Of a stretch of DNA of 33,143 nucleotides, positions 22,280 to 30,599 are shown in pieces. The position numbers and the translations under genes were made by a program. Source of the stretch: Candidatus Saccharimonadota bacterium (lineage in GTDB: Bacteria; Patescibacteriota; Saccharimonadia; Saccharimonadales; JAQGHD01); the NCBI GenBank assembly GCA_028288965.1, contig JAQGHD010000004.1, positions 1-33,143 of the forward strand, given 5' to 3'. The notes under the pieces were generated by a model, which searched no databases, was not told where the DNA came from, and saw only the letters and a list, made by a program, of their open reading frames with translations. Each line of letters begins with the position of its first letter. The first letter of the stretch is position 1.

Positions 22280-22792
22280 TTATGCTTTGTCGGACTCTGG
22301 CTCTGTTGACTCGGCAGGAGATTCAGTCTGGGGCTCTGTCGCTGCCGGCTCGGCTTCAGCAGGAGCTTCGGCTGTCTTGTCGGTTTCTGTAGCAGCAGCT
22401 TGGGGTTCTGGTGTCTCAGCTGCAGGGGCTGGTTCTTCGGCCTCGGTTGCCGGTGACGGTGCCGGAGCCTCAGCTACTGCGGGGCGATTCTTGCGTAATT
22501 TTTCGGCATGTTTCAGGGTCTTATTCTTTTGGGCTGGCTGGTTAACCCATTTGGGCAAGTCCACGCCTTCTGAGGTAAGCAGACTAACCACACGTGGCGA
22601 GGGTTGGGCACCGTGGCTCAAGTAAAAGGTAGCTTTATCTTTAGACAAAGTTATTTTCTTGGTGTGTGGGTCGTAGCTGCCAAGTAGCGCCACAATGCGG
22701 CCGCTAGTAGGAGTTAAACGGGCTTCTTGGACGACCACCCGGTACTGTGCCAAACCTTTTCGGCCGGTGCGTTGCAAACGAATAGCTAACAT
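22280..22792 (-). CDS. rpsP: Ribosomal protein bS16 with long Ala/Pro/Glu tail
   Basis: bS16 binds 16S rRNA in the 30S body and helps its assembly. The core is at about 1-85: MLAIRLQRTGRKGLAQYRVVV, RLTPTSGRIVALLGSYDPHT, and the ATFYLSHGAQPSPRVVSLL helix with V-D-L-P-K-W-V. About 85 further residues follow, starting with a basic helix (KNKTLKHAEKLRKNRP) and going on as an Ala/Pro/Glu/Thr-rich disordered tail with no cysteine. Typical bS16 is 75-95 residues, so half of this protein is extension. AGAGGAAG lies about 14 bases before the ATG, a rather long spacing. A strong promoter lies between this gene and rnc. Confidence 0.95.
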   Translation of the reverse strand: MLAIRLQRTGRKGLAQYRVVVQEARLTPTSGRIVALLGSYDPHTKKITLSKDKATFYLSHGAQPSPRVVSLLTSEGVDLPKWVNQPAQKNKTLKHAEKLRKNRPAVAEAPAPSPATEAEEPAPAAETPEPQAAATETDKTAEAPAEAEPAATEPQTESPAESTEPESDKA

Positions 22793-22840
22793 ATAGCGGT
22801 AAGAACTTCCTCTTTAAAGTTTATTCAAACAATCTTGGTT

Positions 22841-22869
22841 ATTTTACAGATAACGACCTCTTAAGTCAA
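22841..22869 (-). promoter_or_regulatory. Strong rpsP promoter
   Basis: On the minus strand TTGACT at 22869-22864, 17-base spacer, TAAAAT at 22846-22841. The leader would be about 40 bases. Confidence 0.7.
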
Positions 22870-22874
22870 TGAGT

Positions 22875-23570
22875 TTACTTCTTGTACGTATTCAGCGCTT
22901 GCTCGGCAGCTACTTGCTGGGCAGCCTGTTTGCTGGGTCCGGTTCCCTCCCCTTTTAACTCGCCCTCTACAAAGACACCAACGGTAAAGATTTTTTCGTG
23001 ATCGGGGCCTACCTCATTTAAAACTTTATACACGGGAGTAAAGCCGGTGACACTCTGCACGGTTTCTTGTAAGTGCGATTTAGGATCAAGCCATGAACCA
23101 TTCTTTAAGATCTCTTGAAAGGTTACAATCAAACTTTCGCTGATAAATTTCTTGGCCGCCTCATACCCTTGATCGAGATACAAAGCTCCAACTACAGCCT
23201 CGTAACAGTTAGCCATGATCTGGGCCCTGGCCCGCAATGTGCCGCGCTTTTCTCCACGACTGAGTCGTAGCAAGGTTTCAAATTCATAACGTTGGGCAGC
23301 GGCACTGATGCTCTCGGTACGCACCAAACTACTCCGCCAGTTGGTCAAAATTCCCTCTGGTTCCTTGAAAGTGTTATATAAATACTCGGTCACCACCAGT
23401 TCGAGCACCGCATCACCTAAAAACTCTAAGCGTTCATTGTGCTCAGTTACTGTTTTCTTATGCTCGTTGACGTAAGACCGATGGGTAAAAGCCGTGATTA
23501 ATAGCTCGGGATCTTTGAATTCGACCCCCAGTTTATCTTTGGCGAATAGTTGATATGCGGATATGTCCAT
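22875..23570 (-). CDS. rnc: Ribonuclease III
   Basis: RNase III cuts double-stranded RNA, including rRNA precursors and some mRNAs. The catalytic domain has the signature HNERLEFLGDAVLEL (44-58) with E46, E49 and D53, and IMANCYEAVVGALYLD with N121 and E124. The usual aspartate at 121 is asparagine, as in many homologues. A linker leads to the dsRNA-binding domain (about 162-229) with SHLQETVQ, FTVGVFVEGELKGEG and the KQAAQQVAAEQAL helix. The length is normal. No ribosome-binding site precedes the ATG. It follows the NUDIX gene by 12 bases and completes the rpmF-nusB-NUDIX-rnc transcription unit. Confidence 0.97.
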   Translation of the reverse strand: MDISAYQLFAKDKLGVEFKDPELLITAFTHRSYVNEHKKTVTEHNERLEFLGDAVLELVVTEYLYNTFKEPEGILTNWRSSLVRTESISAAAQRYEFETLLRLSRGEKRGTLRARAQIMANCYEAVVGALYLDQGYEAAKKFISESLIVTFQEILKNGSWLDPKSHLQETVQSVTGFTPVYKVLNEVGPDHEKIFTVGVFVEGELKGEGTGPSKQAAQQVAAEQALNTYKK

Positions 23571-23582
23571 TATTTGTTTCTA

Positions 23583-24077
23583 TTATCCGCCTTGTCGGAT
23601 TTTTTTAAGCCCCAACAAAATTATTTTGCCAATGTCTTCGTACTCAATTTTCTCAAGCGCGTCATTGGCGCTAAACCACTTAATGCCACTCATCCAATCT
23701 TCTGGCTTGAGTTTATTAGTGTCGCCTTGGGCTTCAATTAAAAAGATCTCGGTGGTCATCAGCACTAGGCTTTGTTGGCGGCGATATCTGAAGTTAATCT
23801 TTCCCAGCCAAGACAGTACTTTGACTTGCTTGAGCCCAGTTTCTTCGCCAACTTCACGCTCAGCCGTGACCTTGGACGTCTCGCCTTCTTCAATATGGCC
23901 CTTAGGAATGGTCCAGCGGTTTTTAGCATCTTGGATCAGTAAGATCTCTACTTCATTCTTAGCATTACGCCTGTAGACAATACCACCGGCAGTTGGCTCG
24001 CGCACCACTTCAGTAATGGCCGGCCGGCGCCGGTTAACGAATTTCTTAATACCTTGGAAAGGTTTAGGTCGCTTCAT
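23583..24077 (-). CDS. NUDIX hydrolase
   Basis: The NUDIX box (G-x5-E-x7-R-E-x-x-x-E-E-T-G-L) is complete at about 60-82: GHIEEGETSKVTAEREVGEETGL. It coordinates magnesium and cleaves nucleoside diphosphates linked to another group. The domain begins with TAGGIVYRRNAKNEVEILLIQ, the common entry strands of MutT and Ap4A-type hydrolases. A basic N-terminus (MKRPKPFQGIKKFVNRRRP) is unusual and could bind RNA. The gene sits between nusB and rnc, and its ATG overlaps the nusB stop by four bases (ATGA), so the two are translationally coupled. The substrate is not determined by sequence; housekeeping of damaged nucleotides or of RNA ends are both possible. Confidence 0.93.
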   Translation of the reverse strand: MKRPKPFQGIKKFVNRRRPAITEVVREPTAGGIVYRRNAKNEVEILLIQDAKNRWTIPKGHIEEGETSKVTAEREVGEETGLKQVKVLSWLGKINFRYRRQQSLVLMTTEIFLIEAQGDTNKLKPEDWMSGIKWFSANDALEKIEYEDIGKIILLGLKKIRQGG

Positions 24078-24541
24078 TCTACTGCTTCTTTCTTGACTTG
24101 GTCGGCGATGCCACTCTTGTCTTTATTACGCAAAACAGTTCCGAGCACACCGTTGATAAACTTAGAGGAGTTGTCACCACCAAACGCTTTGGCCAGCTCA
24201 ACAGCCTCATTGATAACTACCTTGGGAGGTACACCCTCCTCGTATAACAGTTCGTATAAACCGATATGGAGCACCACGCGGTCCATCCGAGCAATCTGAT
24301 CAATAGGCCATTCCGGAGCTACGGGCTGTAAGACCTCGTTGAGCGCTTGCTCGTTGGCGGTGACACCGTGAACCAGACGTTCGATAAACTCCTGATCATC
24401 CACCATCGCCTGGTAGCGTCCAATATTACGCTTCAGTACATCACTTAGCTTGAAGGTCTTGTCATTACAGTCACGGCGGAATTCTTGCTCATACAGAGTC
24501 TGGAGAGCAATGATGCGGCCAAGGTGACGGTTAGATGCCAT
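24074..24541 (-). CDS. nusB: Transcription antitermination factor NusB
   Basis: NusB binds boxA RNA with NusE/S10 and helps rRNA transcription. The 155-residue all-helical protein matches the family: SNRHLGRIIALQTLYEQEF at the start (the R-x-x-x-x-x-L-Q-x-L-Y pattern), IARMDRVVLHIGLYELLY in the middle, and the C-terminal PPKVVINEAVELAKAFGGDNSSKFINGVLG motif, which is the strongest signature. AAGGA precedes the ATG by about eleven bases. It is transcribed with rpmF upstream and the NUDIX gene downstream, the latter overlapping by four bases. Two alternative hairpins lie between rpmF and this gene. Confidence 0.96.
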   Translation of the reverse strand: MASNRHLGRIIALQTLYEQEFRRDCNDKTFKLSDVLKRNIGRYQAMVDDQEFIERLVHGVTANEQALNEVLQPVAPEWPIDQIARMDRVVLHIGLYELLYEEGVPPKVVINEAVELAKAFGGDNSSKFINGVLGTVLRNKDKSGIADQVKKEAVE

Positions 24542-24583
24542 ATTGTTAAATATCCTTGCTAACGTTTGCTACTAGTAAAGTAT

Positions 24584-24610
24584 ACTCCGCCTAAGGAGTC
24601 TACTTTAGGC
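24584..24610 (-). promoter_or_regulatory. Mutually exclusive hairpins between rpmF and nusB
   Basis: On the minus strand GCCTAA (24610-24605, overlapping the rpmF stop) can pair with TTAGGC (24594-24589), or ACTCC (24599-24595) can pair with GGAGT (24588-24584) with TTAGGC in the loop. The two folds exclude each other, as in an attenuator, though the stems are only five or six bases. Confidence 0.35.
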
Positions 24611-24748
24611 TTTTTTGGCCGATTCGCGCCTAGTCGTATAAGCCTTTACAGGTGATGTGGCGTTGACAGCACGCGCCAGCTTAACGACCAGGTGGCTTCG
24701 CCGGGTACCAGTTCGTCGTGGGGAAGTTCGTTTCTTGGGTTTTCCCAT
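24605..24748 (-). CDS. rpmF: Ribosomal protein bL32
   Basis: A 47-residue basic protein, MGKPKKRTSPRRTGTRRSHL..., with the bL32 pattern (M-x-x-P-K-K-x-x-S-x-x-R-x-x-x-R-R-S-H) at the start and a Lys/Arg-rich tail. It lacks the C-terminal zinc-binding cysteines, as in the cysteine-free bL32 form. It lies between leuS and nusB, on the minus strand. AGGAGA is 14 bases upstream of this ATG but only two bases before an out-of-frame ATG at 24761 that opens a 26-codon frame overlapping rpmF, so initiation here is unusual. A strong promoter with a 20-base palindrome lies upstream. Confidence 0.88.
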   Translation of the reverse strand: MGKPKKRTSPRRTGTRRSHLVVKLARAVNATSPVKAYTTRRESAKKA

Positions 24749-24794
24749 AACTAACGCTCATGTCTCCTGAAATTATTTAATACAATTAGGCTGA

Positions 24795-24823
24795 ATTATA
24801 CCTGAAAAATAGCTATTTTTCAA
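24795..24823 (-). promoter_or_regulatory. rpmF promoter with a 20-base palindrome in the spacer
   Basis: On the minus strand TTGAAA (24823-24818), 17-base spacer, TATAAT (24800-24795). A perfect palindrome TGAAAAATAG-CTATTTTTCA (24803-24822) covers the spacer and most of the -35. It could act as an operator for a repressor or as the terminator of leuS; the -10 lies just past it. Confidence 0.65.
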
Positions 24824-24861
24824 GGGAAACTCTAGCTCTTGCTTATGGCTAGAATTAATTA

Positions 24862-27324
24862 CTATACCACAAAACTGACGAGTTTTTTAGGAACGTAGAT
24901 AGTTTTTTTGATGTCTTTACCTTTTAGGTAACCTGCAACTTTGGCATCTACCTTGGCGGCGGCCACAATTGATTCCTCAGAACTATCTGCTGGCAAGCGC
25001 AAATTAGCCCGAACTTTGCCGTTAACTTGGACCACAACGGTTATAGTGTCGGCAACCAGTAACTTGTCTTCCCAGAGCGGCCAGGCACTTATATGTACCG
25101 ATTCTGTGTGGCCTAGTTCTTGCCAGAGTTCTTCGGTAATGTGCGGTGCAAATGGTGCTAAGAGTTGCACTAATGACGCAGTGGCAAACTTCCAGGCACT
25201 GACAGCGGCAAAATTGTCTTCTGCCTTGAGCTTATAGAGCTGGTTAGTGAACTCCATGAGAGCCGCAATGGCGGTATTGAATCCTAGCTCATGGATATCC
25301 TGGCTGACCCGCTTAATAGCTGTGTGGGTGGCTATTAAAATAGCTTTTTCTTTGGCGGCGTTGTTGGCCACCGGCTGGGCCTCTTTGTACTCATGTACCA
25401 GCGTCCAAACACGTTGCAGAAACCTAAATGTGCCGCCCAAGCCCTCTATGCTCCAAGCTGCCATTTGGTCCCAGGGTCCGATGAATAGTTCCATCAAGCG
25501 AATCGAATCGGCTCCATACCCCTGTTCGATTAACTCACTAGGTGAAATGGTGTTGCCCTTGCTCTTACTCATTTTTTGACCATCGGGTGCCAGAATCATA
25601 CCGTGGTTGCGCAGACTGCTGAACGGCTCGTCAAAACTGATCAGCCCTTCGTCGTGCATGACCTTGGTCCAAAAACGGGCATATAGCAGGTGCATCACGG
25701 CGTGTTCGGCCCCGCCGATGTAATCGTCGACCGGCAGCCAGAATTCGGCTTTAGCTTTATCAAACGGCGCCTGGTTGTTGTGCGGATCGGCAAAGCGCAA
25801 GAAATACCAACTGCTACAGGCAAAGCCGTCCATGGTGTCGGTCTCGCGCTGGGCCGGGCCGCCGCACTTGGGGCAGGTGGTGTTCACAAACTCCGGCACG
25901 CGGGCCAGCGGACTGCGGCCATCACCGCTTGGTTCATAACTCTTAAGTTCTGGCAGCTTAACCGGCAATTGATCTTCGGGCACCGGCACGGCGCCATCTT
26001 TGGGGCAATGAATAATCGGAATCGGTGCACCCCAGTAGCGCTGGCGGCTAATCAGCCAATCGCGGATTTTGTAATTGACTTTTTCTTGGGCCATTTGCTT
26101 GCCTGCGAGCCAGGCAATAATCTTATCCCGCGCTGTCTCACTGCGCTGGCCACTGAACTCACCGGAATCAATTAAAATACCTTCATCGGTGTAAGCGTAG
26201 GCCTTGGCTTGTACCTTTTTGGCCTCCTCAGGATCATCAGGTATAACCGTCACCCGAGCCGGAATATCGAATTTCTGCAAGAACTCAAAGTCACGCTCGT
26301 CATGGATATCGCCAAAAACGGCGCCAGTGCCGTAACCGGCCAGCACAAAGTCGGCTACCCAAATAGGCAATTTTTCGTCATTGGCAGGATTAAGCGCATA
26401 GGCGCCCGTAAAGACCCCTGTTTTCTCTTTTTCATCTTCTTGACGCTCTAAGTCAGTTTTGCCAGCAGTTTGCTTGGCGTATTGTTCGACGGCGGACTGC
26501 TGAGCCTTAGTGGTAATTTTAGCGACCAATGGATGTTCTGGTGCTAAGACTATAAAGGCAGCGCTAAAAATAGTGTCGGCGCGCGTGGTAAAGACGGTAA
26601 TTGGCGTATCACTACCGTCCACTGTAAACGTTAGCTCAGCGCCGGTGCTGCGGCCAATCCAGTTGCGTTGCATGGCTTTGATGGAGTCGGACCAATCTAA
26701 ATCGTCAAGGTCGGCAGCCAGGCGATCGGCGTACTCAGTGATCTTAAAGAACCACTGCTTGAGGGCTTTCTTTTCAACCACGGCGCCGCTGCGGTCGGCC
26801 CGGCCGTCTATGACTTGCTCGTTAGCCAGCACCGTTTTGTCTACGGGGTCCCAGTTTACCAGCGCTTCTTTTTGGTAGGCCAAACCGCGTTTGAACAGCA
26901 GCAAAAATAACCACTGGGTCCAACGGTAATATTCTGGATCGCTGCTGTTAATCTCCCGCGTCCAGTCGTAGCTAAAGCCCATTTGAGTCAGCTGAGCTTT
27001 AAAACGCTGCGTGCTGTCTTTAATAACTGCTTGCGGACTGGTGTGGGTCTTAATGGCGTAGTTTTCAGCGGGCAGGCCAAAAGCGTCCCAGCCCATGGGG
27101 TGCAAAACATTGTAGCCCTGCATGCGCATAGAGCGGGCAATGGCGTCGCCAATGGTGTAATTGCGCACGTGTCCGACGTGCATGGTGGCGGCCGATGGGT
27201 ATGGAAAATACTCCAGCACGTAGCGCTCGGGCTTAGACAGATCTTCCGTGGCGTGATAAATTCCTTGATCTTCCCAAGTTTTTTGCCAACGCGGCTCAAT
27301 TTCTTTGGGGTTATAGCGCTTCAT
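24862..27324 (-). CDS. leuS: Leucyl-tRNA synthetase
   Basis: LeuS charges tRNA-Leu with leucine. Catalytic signatures are present: the HIGH element as MHVGHVRN (48-55) inside YFPYPSAATMHVGH, and KMSKS in GQKMSKSKGN at about 580. Between them the CP1 editing domain is shown by the TVFTTRADTIFSAAF motif (about 240). The GWDAFGLPAENYAI block, the FACSSWYFLRF block and the HITEELWQELG anticodon-domain helix are standard. At 820 residues it is on the compact side for a bacterial enzyme. The TATAAT box lies nine bases before the ATG, so the leader is two or three bases at most. Confidence 0.98.
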   Translation of the reverse strand: MKRYNPKEIEPRWQKTWEDQGIYHATEDLSKPERYVLEYFPYPSAATMHVGHVRNYTIGDAIARSMRMQGYNVLHPMGWDAFGLPAENYAIKTHTSPQAVIKDSTQRFKAQLTQMGFSYDWTREINSSDPEYYRWTQWLFLLLFKRGLAYQKEALVNWDPVDKTVLANEQVIDGRADRSGAVVEKKALKQWFFKITEYADRLAADLDDLDWSDSIKAMQRNWIGRSTGAELTFTVDGSDTPITVFTTRADTIFSAAFIVLAPEHPLVAKITTKAQQSAVEQYAKQTAGKTDLERQEDEKEKTGVFTGAYALNPANDEKLPIWVADFVLAGYGTGAVFGDIHDERDFEFLQKFDIPARVTVIPDDPEEAKKVQAKAYAYTDEGILIDSGEFSGQRSETARDKIIAWLAGKQMAQEKVNYKIRDWLISRQRYWGAPIPIIHCPKDGAVPVPEDQLPVKLPELKSYEPSGDGRSPLARVPEFVNTTCPKCGGPAQRETDTMDGFACSSWYFLRFADPHNNQAPFDKAKAEFWLPVDDYIGGAEHAVMHLLYARFWTKVMHDEGLISFDEPFSSLRNHGMILAPDGQKMSKSKGNTISPSELIEQGYGADSIRLMELFIGPWDQMAAWSIEGLGGTFRFLQRVWTLVHEYKEAQPVANNAAKEKAILIATHTAIKRVSQDIHELGFNTAIAALMEFTNQLYKLKAEDNFAAVSAWKFATASLVQLLAPFAPHITEELWQELGHTESVHISAWPLWEDKLLVADTITVVVQVNGKVRANLRLPADSSEESIVAAAKVDAKVAGYLKGKDIKKTIYVPKKLVSFVV

Positions 27325-27333
27325 TAGAGATGT

Positions 27334-27339
27334 ATTATA
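27334..27339 (-). promoter_or_regulatory. -10 box of leuS
   Basis: TATAAT on the minus strand, nine bases from the leuS ATG. It leaves essentially no leader. Confidence 0.5.
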
Positions 27340-27381
27340 AGGTAAGAGTTACTAGGATGTACATAACTCCGGGCCAGTCAG

Positions 27382-28302
27382 CTACAGTCCCCGAAAGACT
27401 CCGTGGCTGGTTGGCGTAAGGTTGAGTAGCTCGCTCACCGTTACAAACCGGTATTTGCCCGCTAGATCGCTCAAGATTTTATCAATCGCTTGAGCGGTTA
27501 TGACTTTGTCGTGCATGACAATCAAGGCGCCGGGGCGAACTTGAGCTTCTACGATTTGTGCAACATGAGCCGGGTCGGGCTGCGACCAATCCTTGGGGTC
27601 AACATTCCATAAAATAATGGGCAGGTTAATCCGGCTGATAGCCGTGGGATTAAGCGCGCCGTATGGTGGGCGAAATATATGAGGCGGCGCGGCGCCGGTG
27701 GCAGCGATGGCCGCTTGGGTGCGATCAATTTGCGGCTGGATTTGATCTGGCGCAATCTTGGTAAAAAACGGGTGCGTCCAGCTATGGTTGCCTATATCGT
27801 CCCCATCCATGTGCATGCGCTGCACCAAAGCGGTGTTCGTAGCAACGTGCACACCAATCAGGAAAAAACTGGCATGAGCGCCATGTTTTTCTAAAGCGCT
27901 TAATATAATCGGGGTTGAATCGGCGGCCGGCCCATCATCAAACGTTAAGGCCACGCAAGCCTCTATGGCGCAATTGGGTGAAGTCGGCGTGGCGGCCTCC
28001 GGGGGCTTAGTGAGCTTACTCAGCAACATACTGGACAGCGGATCATGGGGCGTTAGTTGCCGCTCGATGGGACCGGGCTCAGCGGTGCTTATACCAGCCA
28101 CGTGAGTATGATTGACTGTTTGAACCGAGACAGAAGGTGGACTAATGCTCACTGTTTTAACGGCCGTGTGTGGCAGAAGCGCGACGCTTAAAGCTACCGC
28201 TGCAAGGCTATATAGCACTAGCTTAGGCACCAGAAAAATTTGGGCCGGCGGCACTGGCCCATACCGGTTATCCCATAGCCGAGACGAATTAACTACCCTC
28301 AC
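27382..28302 (-). CDS. Polysaccharide deacetylase (NodB/CE4 domain), membrane-anchored
   Basis: CE4 enzymes remove acetyl groups from peptidoglycan or chitin-like sugars with a divalent metal. All five motifs are seen: TFDDG (120-124), H-S-W-T-H at 173-177 (metal ligands H173 and H177), RPPYG (211-215), DPKDW (235-239) and the catalytic H264 in LIVMHDK. An N-terminal membrane helix (about 24-44) and a Thr/Pro-rich linker (about 45-105) place the domain outside the cell. The start is a GTG at 28302 without a clear ribosome-binding site, so the exact start is uncertain. Likely role: modifying wall glycan, perhaps for lysozyme resistance during growth on a host. It stands alone between leuS and the wall operon. 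Confidence 0.93.
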   Translation of the reverse strand: MRVVNSSRLWDNRYGPVPPAQIFLVPKLVLYSLAAVALSVALLPHTAVKTVSISPPSVSVQTVNHTHVAGISTAEPGPIERQLTPHDPLSSMLLSKLTKPPEAATPTSPNCAIEACVALTFDDGPAADSTPIILSALEKHGAHASFFLIGVHVATNTALVQRMHMDGDDIGNHSWTHPFFTKIAPDQIQPQIDRTQAAIAATGAAPPHIFRPPYGALNPTAISRINLPIILWNVDPKDWSQPDPAHVAQIVEAQVRPGALIVMHDKVITAQAIDKILSDLAGKYRFVTVSELLNLTPTSHGVFRGL

Positions 28303-28398
28303 AGTAGTCTTAGCATGCCAGGATTACCACAGCAGCGCAAGCCCGGTTCATTCCCACTCCGTAGTAGCCAGCGGCAGTCTTGGTATCCATATTGGCGG

Positions 28399-29418
28399 CT
28401 ACAAACGGCGGGACTTGCGCCGGCCGGTTTCAAATAGGTAGGTTATGGCGTAGCGTAGCTGGTTGATGGGTAGGTCATGGGCCGGCAGATAGGCTACGTC
28501 TTCCCCGCCAAAGCCTCGTTTAAAAACCGATACGCCGTAAAAACGATGTTTGGTTTGACCGTGCTCGGCGACTCCCCAAAAATTATACCGCTGACAGCCA
28601 CGCCGGCGAGCCTCAGCAATGGCCGCTTGCTGGATGGCGTAGGCACCGGGAAATTCACGAGCCAGGTCGGTGCTGGCGGCATAATGATAGGCCGCCTCCG
28701 GCCCATAGAAAATGATAAAGGCCATGGCCAGTAATTTGTCCTGATAGGTGGCCCGGTACATCAGCACTTTGTCGGCTTCTGCTAAAACTTTGAATTGTTC
28801 ACTTAAAAACTTTTTAGAAAACGGTACAAAATGGTGACGCTTAGCAGTGGCCAGCTGCAAATCACAGAACTCCTCCAGATAGATTGGTTCTTTGGTGGCA
28901 CTCACCTGGATGCCCAGTTTATGAGCCCGATTGAGTTCGTAGCGGGTGCCTTTACGCATAGCTTTGCGCAGTTCATCATCGGATTTACTAAGATCTAGCT
29001 GGCTGGTCAGATCGGCGGTGACGTGCATGGGAGCTTCATTAAAGCCCAGTTCCTGAAACAATCTTCGGTTCTCCTTAGTATCCAGTAGCTGCGGACGCAC
29101 CCGGACAAATAGGCAATTGTGCTGCTTAGCAATGGCCCGAACTTCACGCACCCAGGCATTCACAAGCGCTTTGTTATTCCAGTCAATGATCGGGCCGCCC
29201 GGCACTACCATATGGCGGCCGCGCTTGGCCGGCTCTACTACCGCCAACAACACTCCCACCAGTTGGGAACCGTTATAAAAGCCGCGGCGCTCCACTACCT
29301 TGCCTAAACGGGCATGGAATTCGCCCCAATACCAGGAGTGCAAAAAGTTGGCCTCCGGGTGCTTAGCCATAAAGGCTTCCCAACTGTTTTGCTCTTCAAC
29401 TGGTTTGACGCTAATCAT
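28399..29418 (-). CDS. FemAB-family peptidoglycan bridge aminoacyltransferase
   Basis: FemAB/FemX/MurM proteins add amino acids from aminoacyl-tRNA to the lysine side chain of lipid II, building the cross-bridge. The 339-residue protein shows two GNAT-like halves with family motifs: NFLHSWYWGEFHARLG at the start, VPGGPIIDW, and the C-terminal YHYAASTDLAREFPGAYAIQQ with RRGCQRYNFWGVAE and GVSVFKRGFGG. The central K-x-x-R-x-x-L-N-R-A helix (MRKGTRYELNRAHKLG) is the conserved FemAB pattern. Its ATG overlaps the stop of the aminotransferase gene (ATGA), so the two are translated together. In the fourth position of the wall operon it should work on the same precursor. The amino acid used cannot be told. 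Confidence 0.95.
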   Translation of the reverse strand: MISVKPVEEQNSWEAFMAKHPEANFLHSWYWGEFHARLGKVVERRGFYNGSQLVGVLLAVVEPAKRGRHMVVPGGPIIDWNNKALVNAWVREVRAIAKQHNCLFVRVRPQLLDTKENRRLFQELGFNEAPMHVTADLTSQLDLSKSDDELRKAMRKGTRYELNRAHKLGIQVSATKEPIYLEEFCDLQLATAKRHHFVPFSKKFLSEQFKVLAEADKVLMYRATYQDKLLAMAFIIFYGPEAAYHYAASTDLAREFPGAYAIQQAAIAEARRRGCQRYNFWGVAEHGQTKHRFYGVSVFKRGFGGEDVAYLPAHDLPINQLRYAITYLFETGRRKSRRL

Positions 29419-30599
29419 GCCTTAGACTCCAACCACGCATTAATGTGCTCGGCAATGGCCCGGGCCTTTTTTTCACTCACGTGAATATGAGTAGGCAGAT
29501 TGACCATCCTAGCTGCCACGTATTCAGCATTCGGGCACTCCCCCTTTTTATACGTAGTTTGTTTTAAAACTTGTCTGGGGGCTACCGCTATCGGCGCATC
29601 ATACCAGCGGTCACTTAAGTACACGCCGTAGTGGCGAAGCTGGGCAATGAGCTCTAAGGGCTTGTCTACTATAATTGGAAAGCGCAGGTACACCGCCGTA
29701 TCATCATGGCTAAACTGCAGGGTGCTTGGCAGCCATTCTCTATAGACAGCTGCAATCCGCTGGCGGTGCGCAATAAGCTCAGGTAGTTGCCCGTAGGACT
29801 GCAGAGCAATATGACTATGCCAGCTCGGCAACTTATGAGCTGGAGTAGCCGCACCACTCATCGGACCAGGGAGCAACTTAGTGCTTTTCATAAGTTTCAA
29901 AATCACCCGTCCTATCTGCAAGCGGATGGTCTGGCGAATCAACCATGTTGCCCAAGGATAAAGCCGGGTCGTAAAGCGGTGGCCTAGAGGGGCCGAAGCA
30001 AAGTTCGGTTGAATTTTGGATGCCCAGTATAATACCGCTGCCCCACCGGTAACGGCATCAATCATTTTGTCTTGGCTAAAAGATAGAGCCGCCGCCGCGC
30101 CGACGGTACCGGCTTCTTGGCCGCTAGAGTAACTCATGCCGATACTGTGGGCTAAGTCTTCTACAAGCGGCACTTTATATTCTGCGCACAAAGTTTTAAT
30201 TTTTTGAATATCGGCTGGCATACCTAGGGTATTTTGGATCATCACGGCATTAATTTTGGGTGAGCCTTTCAAAGCCGCGCTTAATCGTTCGGCGGTAAAG
30301 TTCAATTGGTTTTTTTCTATGTCCAGGTAAAGTGGCTGTAAGCCGGCCTGGGTAATAGCTTCGTAGACGGCATAGCAGGTATAACCGTTAATGGCCACCG
30401 AGCTGCCTTTTGGCAGTTGGAGTTGTTCCAGGGCAAGCGCAATTGCTTCGCGGCCTTTATACGTTAGGTACACTTCTGGCGCGCGGTAATGCTGTTTTAA
30501 ATAAGCCTGCAGCCTGGCCGGGGCCTTGGCATCACTGCCTAGGCTATACGCACCGGAGCGTTTGGAATAATTGGAGCCCAGCGAGTTAAAAATATTCAC
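29415..30599 (-). CDS. DegT/DnrJ/EryC1-type PLP-dependent aminotransferase
   Basis: Members transfer an amino group to a keto sugar nucleotide using pyridoxal phosphate. The cofactor lysine is K178 in SFSQDKMIDA, D148 in the VEDLAHSIG strand holds the pyridine nitrogen, and the phosphate cup includes YTCYAV. VMIQNTLGMPADIQ is the substrate-binding strand. The length is slightly longer than usual for the family. The C-terminal SxK/R ending is normal. The start is GTG, overlapping the hydrolase stop in GTGA. Its place among Mur ligase and FemAB genes points to an amino-sugar or amino-acid precursor for wall or surface polymer, rather than antibiotic sugar chemistry, which is inference. Confidence 0.9.
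   Translation of the reverse strand: MNIFNSLGSNYSKRSGAYSLGSDAKAPARLQAYLKQHYRAPEVYLTYKGREAIALALEQLQLPKGSSVAINGYTCYAVYEAITQAGLQPLYLDIEKNQLNFTAERLSAALKGSPKINAVMIQNTLGMPADIQKIKTLCAEYKVPLVEDLAHSIGMSYSSGQEAGTVGAAAALSFSQDKMIDAVTGGAAVLYWASKIQPNFASAPLGHRFTTRLYPWATWLIRQTIRLQIGRVILKLMKSTKLLPGPMSGAATPAHKLPSWHSHIALQSYGQLPELIAHRQRIAAVYREWLPSTLQFSHDDTAVYLRFPIIVDKPLELIAQLRHYGVYLSDRWYDAPIAVAPRQVLKQTTYKKGECPNAEYVAARMVNLPTHIHVSEKKARAIAEHINAWLESKA

Noticed and set aside
22287-22625. A 112-codon plus-strand frame rich in Ala, Gly, Ser and Val
   Set aside because: It is the antisense shadow of the Ala/Pro/Glu tail of bS16; the bias comes from that tail.
28360-28385. GTAGCC/GGCTAC inverted repeat after the FemAB gene as terminator
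   Set aside because: Arms of six bases with a loop of about 25 and no T-run.
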